Below, in pieces: positions 60,209 to 64,000 of a stretch of 64,000 nucleotides of DNA. Position 1 is the stretch's first letter; the number at the start of each line of letters is the position of its first letter. A program made the translations under genes and the position numbers. The DNA comes from Kiritimatiellia bacterium. Lineage in GTDB: Bacteria; Verrucomicrobiota; Kiritimatiellia; UBA8416; YA12-FULL-48-11. The DNA lies in assembly GCA_028716365.1 (NCBI GenBank), contig JAQUPZ010000006.1:333478-397477 (forward strand). Direction: 5' to 3'. The notes beneath the pieces were generated by a model. It was given only the letters and a program-made list of their open reading frames with translations, searched no databases and was not told the origin of the DNA.

Positions 60209-60874
60209 ATGCAGAAGAACACATTGATTGCCGCTGTTATCATGGGAATGCTGTTGACTCAAGGGCTGGTCCGGAGCGAACCGGAATTTACTTTCACTGC
60301 CGCCAAATGCGACAACGCCGCCGAGATCAACGGTGTGGCGAAAAAGGGAGAATATCCATCGCAGGCGATGGCCATGAAACAAACCCCGGAACGTTCGGCG
60401 ATCCAGGGCCAGGCCGCCCGCGCCCGCGCATTCCATGATTGTAAAACACTGTATGTGACCATCACTGTACCGTTCAAGGCCGGCACAGCGTTGTCCAAAG
60501 GTGAGGGATGGGGACAGAATGATGGGGCCGAGGTATGCCTTCGCGATGCCTCCGGCGCAAAGCCTGGTTCCACCTTCATTATTCACGGTTATGCTTCGGG
60601 CAAACATGAGTGTACAACGGAGGGCGGTGCAGCGAGTGATAAGGTCGAGAAACTGGATAAGGCTGTCAAGTTTGCTGCCAGGGCTGGTAAGCAGTCATGG
60701 ACCGGTGAATGGGCGATCCCGCTGGACGCCATTGATATCAGTTACAAGCCCGGGCTGAGCCTCGGTTTCAATGTTGGTGCCTGGCGTTCCGAGAGCGGGG
60801 AATGGATCGTCTGGCGCGGTGCACAGGGTCCGACCTATGATCTGGATAATGGCGGCAAGCTGATACTGGAGTGA
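60209..60874 (+). CDS. Secreted CBM9-like protein
   Basis: 221 residues with a signal peptide (about 1-23). The rest resembles a CBM9/DOMON-like beta-sandwich: FTAAKCDNAAEINGVAKKGE, then NDGAEVCLRDASG and the terminal WIVWRGAQGPTYD. The same module is fused to the DUF4838 protein at 38918-41371. It has no catalytic domain and may hold enzymes near the glycan. AAGAGG precedes the ATG. The 185-base gap after the propeller gene shows no clear promoter. Confidence 0.75.
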   Translation: MQKNTLIAAVIMGMLLTQGLVRSEPEFTFTAAKCDNAAEINGVAKKGEYPSQAMAMKQTPERSAIQGQAARARAFHDCKTLYVTITVPFKAGTALSKGEGWGQNDGAEVCLRDASGAKPGSTFIIHGYASGKHECTTEGGAASDKVEKLDKAVKFAARAGKQSWTGEWAIPLDAIDISYKPGLSLGFNVGAWRSESGEWIVWRGAQGPTYDLDNGGKLILE

Positions 60875-60875
60875 T

Positions 60876-60936
60876 TGGGAGATAAGAAGACGGGGGGACG
60901 GAGAGACAAGGGGACAGGGAGAATGGGGGACTCTGC
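60876..60936. repeat. Purine-rich imperfect direct repeats
   Basis: Units of the type GGAGANAAGRRGAC recur (GGGAGATAAGAAGACG, GGAGAGACAAGGGGACA, GGGAGAATGGGGGAC). Low-complexity spacer after the CBM9-like gene; no terminator hairpin. Confidence 0.5.
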
Positions 60937-60956
60937 TTCCGCTGGTTTCCTATGGT

Positions 60957-62111
60957 TTAAACCTTTATGAATGTTTTTTTACGGTACATCCAATACATGA
61001 TCAGCCAGATAACCGTCATGGCGGCAATTGCTTCAACAAAAGCTTGAACTTTTACCGCAAGAAATCTGCTTAGTCCGCCGACGAATATATTACCAATCAA
61101 CTTGAAGTCAAACATGTGGGTCATCATATACACGGCTATCGAGTTGACTCCGAAAACGACAAGAAAAAATGCCCATTTTGAATGTCCGCGAACATCAATA
61201 ATGAAATAAAAAAGTGCCAGTAACAGCGCCGATATTCCGCAGGTCACAAGTACGTATGAACTTGTCCACAGGTGCCGTATTATCGGGAAGAACTGGCCCC
61301 AGATGAAACCTGCCGACAGCATGATCAGGCCGGAGGCAAACAGCAGGATTGTTTTGTCTTTTTTGTCACGGTTGCTGTTAAGTAATTGCCCCAGAAGAAC
61401 GCCCAGAAGCATGTTCGAAATAAAATTAATTGTCCTTAATAGCTGGCATGAACCAGCCCTGTGGAATGGGCCCATGACCATATTATCAATGTAAATAGCC
61501 AGGTTCATCTGTTTTGAGAAATGATCGCCATGCCAGCCGGGAACCGGTATGAATAAAAAGAGCATCCAGTACAGCGACAGTAATACCACCACCAGAACAA
61601 ACTGTGTACGGACAGAAGTGTTTATCACCAGTATTGTACAGACGAGATAGCCTATTCCTATGTACTGCAGGACATTATTGTAAATTTGCATGTGCGCAAA
61701 TTCCAGGCTGAACAGGTGTCCGCCCGCTATCAGACCAAGAAGATATAAAACCAGAACGCGTTTGATGACATGGATATAAAACTTTGCATCCCTTTGACCC
61801 TGGCCAAGTCTCTTGCTCAGGGAAATCGGGATTGTCAGCCCTGATACAAAAAGGAAAAGCGGGCTTGCAATGTAAACAATGTTTAATCCCTCCCACAGGG
61901 CGTAATTAAACTGCGAGGCGGCGGCTCTGGTAAAGTTACAGAGTTTGAAAAATGCCGGCAGAATGTGCGCCCCACCGATATCGCCCTGGGCTATCAGCAG
62001 AAACATCGCAAAGCCGCGCAATGTATCGATACTGACGAGCCTGTCTTTAAGCTTTACGGGGGGAGCATCCGCTGGAATTTGTTTTTCCGGCACATCAGGA
62101 ATAGACGTCAT
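60957..62111 (-). CDS. DUF5009/heparan-alpha-glucosaminide acetyltransferase-like membrane protein
   Basis: 384 residues with about 10 membrane helices. The N-terminal signature is LVSIDTLRGFAMFLLIAQGD, typical of the DUF5009/HGSNAT-like family, and VFGVNSIAVYMMTHMFDFKL near the end is also characteristic. Family members move acyl groups across the membrane to sugar acceptors; many bacterial forms have no assigned substrate. AAGGTTG precedes the ATG. It is convergent with the CBM9-like gene and divergent from the aminotransferase. It might acylate the cell's own glycans rather than take part in degradation. Confidence 0.85.
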   Translation of the reverse strand: MTSIPDVPEKQIPADAPPVKLKDRLVSIDTLRGFAMFLLIAQGDIGGAHILPAFFKLCNFTRAAASQFNYALWEGLNIVYIASPLFLFVSGLTIPISLSKRLGQGQRDAKFYIHVIKRVLVLYLLGLIAGGHLFSLEFAHMQIYNNVLQYIGIGYLVCTILVINTSVRTQFVLVVVLLSLYWMLFLFIPVPGWHGDHFSKQMNLAIYIDNMVMGPFHRAGSCQLLRTINFISNMLLGVLLGQLLNSNRDKKDKTILLFASGLIMLSAGFIWGQFFPIIRHLWTSSYVLVTCGISALLLALFYFIIDVRGHSKWAFFLVVFGVNSIAVYMMTHMFDFKLIGNIFVGGLSRFLAVKVQAFVEAIAAMTVIWLIMYWMYRKKTFIKV

Positions 62112-62331
62112 ATTTCAACCTTGCGCGGGAATTCTGGCATTGCGGTACAATGGGTGTCAATGTCAAAGGACACAGCTAAGGCAGATGTATGCCGCTTTTC
62201 CAGATAAACGTACTCCGCGGATTTTTGAGAAATAAGTTGCGTTGAAGGTATGGCGGTTGTAAATTTACAGTAAGAATTTACTGAGGGGGGTAACCCTTGG
62301 AGAACTGTCAATCCAATCGAAAGGACACACC

Positions 62332-63699
62332 ATGAACATGAACCGTCGCAGTTTCCTCAAAACCACGGCCGCTGCCAGCGCGGGAATTTGTCACACTTTG
62401 TCGAGAGTAATGCCGGTATTGGGTATTGGAGCGGTTCCAGCGCTTGCCCGCGCGGCCGATGAAAAACCTGCCCTGCTTGGAGGCACGCCTATACATAAAG
62501 GCAGTTGGCCCAAGTGGCCGGAATGGCGCGAGTCATGGGAACCGGATGTCATCAAAGTATTACGCAGCGGACGATGGTTCCGCGGTGCCGGTGAACACGT
62601 GGTAGAGTTCGAAAATGCCTATGCGAAACTTCTCGGTGCGAAGCGCTGTCTGGCCACTGCAAGCGGCACTACTTCGTTGATGGTCGCGCTGCACGTCATG
62701 GGCGTGGATGCCGGCGATGAAGTGATTACTTCTCCGTATACATTTATTGCAACATATAACGCGATCCTGAACTGCAAGGCCCTGCCGGTATTTGCCGATA
62801 CGGACCCGGCTTCGCTCACCATGGATCCTGCGACTATCGAGAGCCGGATTACGGAACGGACCCGGGCCATACTGCCGGTGCATATTTACGGAATGCCTTG
62901 TGACATGGACGCAATCAACGCAATTGCCAAAAAGCATAAACTTGCCGTAGTAGAAGATGCCTGTCAGGCATGGCTGGGTGAATATAAAGGTAATAAGTGC
63001 GGTACACTGGGTGACCTGGGCTGTTTCAGTTTCCAGAATTCCAAGCATCTGCCGTCCGGCGAAGGCGGCGCCGTTACCGGCAACAGCGATGAACTGATAG
63101 ACCGTTGTGTCTCCTTCCACAACTGTGGTCGTGCCTTCGGGACCAACAAGGGCAACGGTAGTTTCACGCGTGGTATGAATTACAGGATGACTCAGATGCA
63201 GGCCGTGATACTTCTTCAACAGATGGACAAGCTGGTGAAAGAAACCGCCATCCGGCGTGAGAACGCCGATCATCTGACTGCGGGTCTCAAGCAGATCCCC
63301 GGCATCCAGCCCGCGCGGTTACCGGAAAACAGCCGGGCGGTCTGGCATCTCTATCCGTTCAGATACGATGCCCAGCAGTTCAACGGCCTTCCCAAGGCCA
63401 AGTTCATCAGGGCAATGAACGCAGAGGGTATCCCTTGTGGCGGTGTTTATTCAGAACAGTATTTTGACGGCTTGTTCGACGAAACAATTGCTTCGCGCGG
63501 ATTCAAACGTCTCTTCAGTGAAGAACGGTTGAAAGCTTATCGTGACAGCTTTCAGGAACTGAAAGGGAACAAGCTGGTCTGCGAGACGACGATCGGGATG
63601 GGTCAGAACATGCTCCTGGCCGAACGCGGATGTATGGACCACATCATAGGGGCGGCTAAGAAGATTCAGGCCCATAGCGCAGAACTTGCAAAAACCTGA
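62332..63699 (+). CDS. DegT/DnrJ/EryC1/StrS-family PLP protein with twin-arginine leader
   Basis: 455 residues. RRSFLKTTAAASAG is a Tat-type leader, unusual for a family that normally makes nucleotide-amino-sugars in the cytoplasm. GSWPKWPEWRESWEPDVIKV, RCLATASGTTSLMVALHVMG and VEDACQAWLGEYKG are family motifs. FSFQNSKHLPSGEGG places the PLP Lys at K238. AAGGA lies seven bases before the ATG. Exported DegT-type proteins recur in PVC genomes; the partner substrate is unknown. Sugar amination seems unlikely outside the cytoplasm, so the role is open. Confidence 0.87.
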   Translation: MNMNRRSFLKTTAAASAGICHTLSRVMPVLGIGAVPALARAADEKPALLGGTPIHKGSWPKWPEWRESWEPDVIKVLRSGRWFRGAGEHVVEFENAYAKLLGAKRCLATASGTTSLMVALHVMGVDAGDEVITSPYTFIATYNAILNCKALPVFADTDPASLTMDPATIESRITERTRAILPVHIYGMPCDMDAINAIAKKHKLAVVEDACQAWLGEYKGNKCGTLGDLGCFSFQNSKHLPSGEGGAVTGNSDELIDRCVSFHNCGRAFGTNKGNGSFTRGMNYRMTQMQAVILLQQMDKLVKETAIRRENADHLTAGLKQIPGIQPARLPENSRAVWHLYPFRYDAQQFNGLPKAKFIRAMNAEGIPCGGVYSEQYFDGLFDETIASRGFKRLFSEERLKAYRDSFQELKGNKLVCETTIGMGQNMLLAERGCMDHIIGAAKKIQAHSAELAKT

Positions 63700-63730
63700 T
63701 TACGCAAGAAAGCATATGTAACGGCTGCTC

Positions 63731-64000
63731 TCAGCGGCGACGTGGTTTCGCGACGTACGCTGAAGAGCTTTGTCGGGTCTTTGATTTCAAGCGTTTTCGA
63801 ATCTGTTCGAATTGTTCGCGCATGCCTTCGCCGACAGACCATCTTTCAATTTCTTTTAGATCTATTCGATTATTCATGGCCACAGCAACGGCTTGGGCGA
63901 GACACTGCTGATCGTTATCGTGATAGAACCATGTGAGCCTGTCTTTAACGCAATCGGTTGGCGATATAATCCTGAGCATTCCCGTGGTCGTTTTTAGTTC
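63731..64000 (-). CDS. C-terminal part of a hypothetical protein (start outside window)
   Basis: The frame is open from the stop at 63731 to the right edge (90 codons), so the true start probably lies beyond 64000; an ATG at 63979 is internal. LRIISPTDCVKDRLTWFYHD, then DQQCLAQAVAVAMNN, resembles the C-terminal part of small proteins annotated as nucleotidyltransferase-like (typical pattern: SPTxCVKDRL...W.D). The rest is charged and helical with a basic tail. Catalytic residues of such enzymes lie in the missing N-terminus, so the function cannot be assessed. Confidence 0.55.
   Translation of the reverse strand, partial: ELKTTTGMLRIISPTDCVKDRLTWFYHDNDQQCLAQAVAVAMNNRIDLKEIERWSVGEGMREQFEQIRKRLKSKTRQSSSAYVAKPRRR

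Noticed and set aside
60876..60936. CRISPR or terminator in the purine-rich repeat
   Set aside because: No spacer pattern and no hairpin; it is low-complexity direct repetition.

Overview
The window looks like chromosomal DNA of a carbohydrate-degrading member of the PVC superphylum, most likely Lentisphaerota, Kiritimatiellota or a related Verrucomicrobia-like group. This is inferred from gene content: many large secreted glycosidases, twin-arginine-leader Gfo/Idh/MocA, NIPSNAP and DegT-type proteins, DUF1080, DUF4838 and DUF6807 proteins, and URO-D-like methyltransferases. No rRNA, tRNA or housekeeping marker is present to fix the taxonomy. About 43 protein genes or gene parts and one gene remnant can be supported. 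No CRISPR array, transposase, phage gene or tRNA was seen.

Layout. 1-12070 is a minus-strand block: a secreted PD40/HzsA-like protein cut by the left edge, then (in transcription order from 12070) an SGNH hydrolase, a Gfo/Idh/MocA oxidoreductase, a GH78 rhamnosidase, a NIPSNAP protein and a second GH78. 12325-24896 holds a flavoprotein, a sugar-porter MFS importer, a GH2 enzyme, a DUF6807 protein, an FAD oxidoreductase, a convergent AraC regulator, a URO-D-like methyltransferase and a GH29 fucosidase. 25201-37625 is mostly not saccharolytic: a CorC/HlyC-type protein, an Nramp transporter, a second GH29 lipoprotein, small STAS-like and ACP-like proteins, a GspF-like protein, a DUF1566 protein, and an EF-hand protein divergent from a two-component system. 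37717-60874 is a long plus-strand run of secreted enzymes: DUF1080, DUF4838-CBM9, a TPR protein, a beta-helix/SGNH fusion, three WbsX/GH99-like proteins, a GHL10-like lipoprotein, a clan GH-D-like enzyme, an SGNH hydrolase, a two-domain esterase, a PQQ beta-propeller and a CBM9-like protein. 60957-64000 holds a DUF5009-type membrane acyltransferase, a DegT-type aminotransferase and the end of another gene.

Working model (inference). Secreted exo-acting rhamnosidases, fucosidases, a GH2 enzyme and esterases trim a rhamnose- and fucose-containing, probably acylated polysaccharide. Monosaccharides could enter through the MFS sugar porter. Oxidoreductases and DUF1080 proteins suggest an oxidative 3-keto-glycoside branch. 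There is no SusC/SusD pair, polysaccharide lyase or sulfatase in the window.

The most unusual feature is the load of short palindromic repeats, several lying in frame inside genes for secreted proteins (gene at 1-1813, both GH78 genes, GH2). Further points are two related 150-bp imperfect palindromes, a family of about 60-bp double-hairpin elements with terminal inverted repeats, a promoter plus 21-bp dyad conserved upstream of two neighbouring glycosidase-like genes, and a likely autoregulatory operator for the two-component system.
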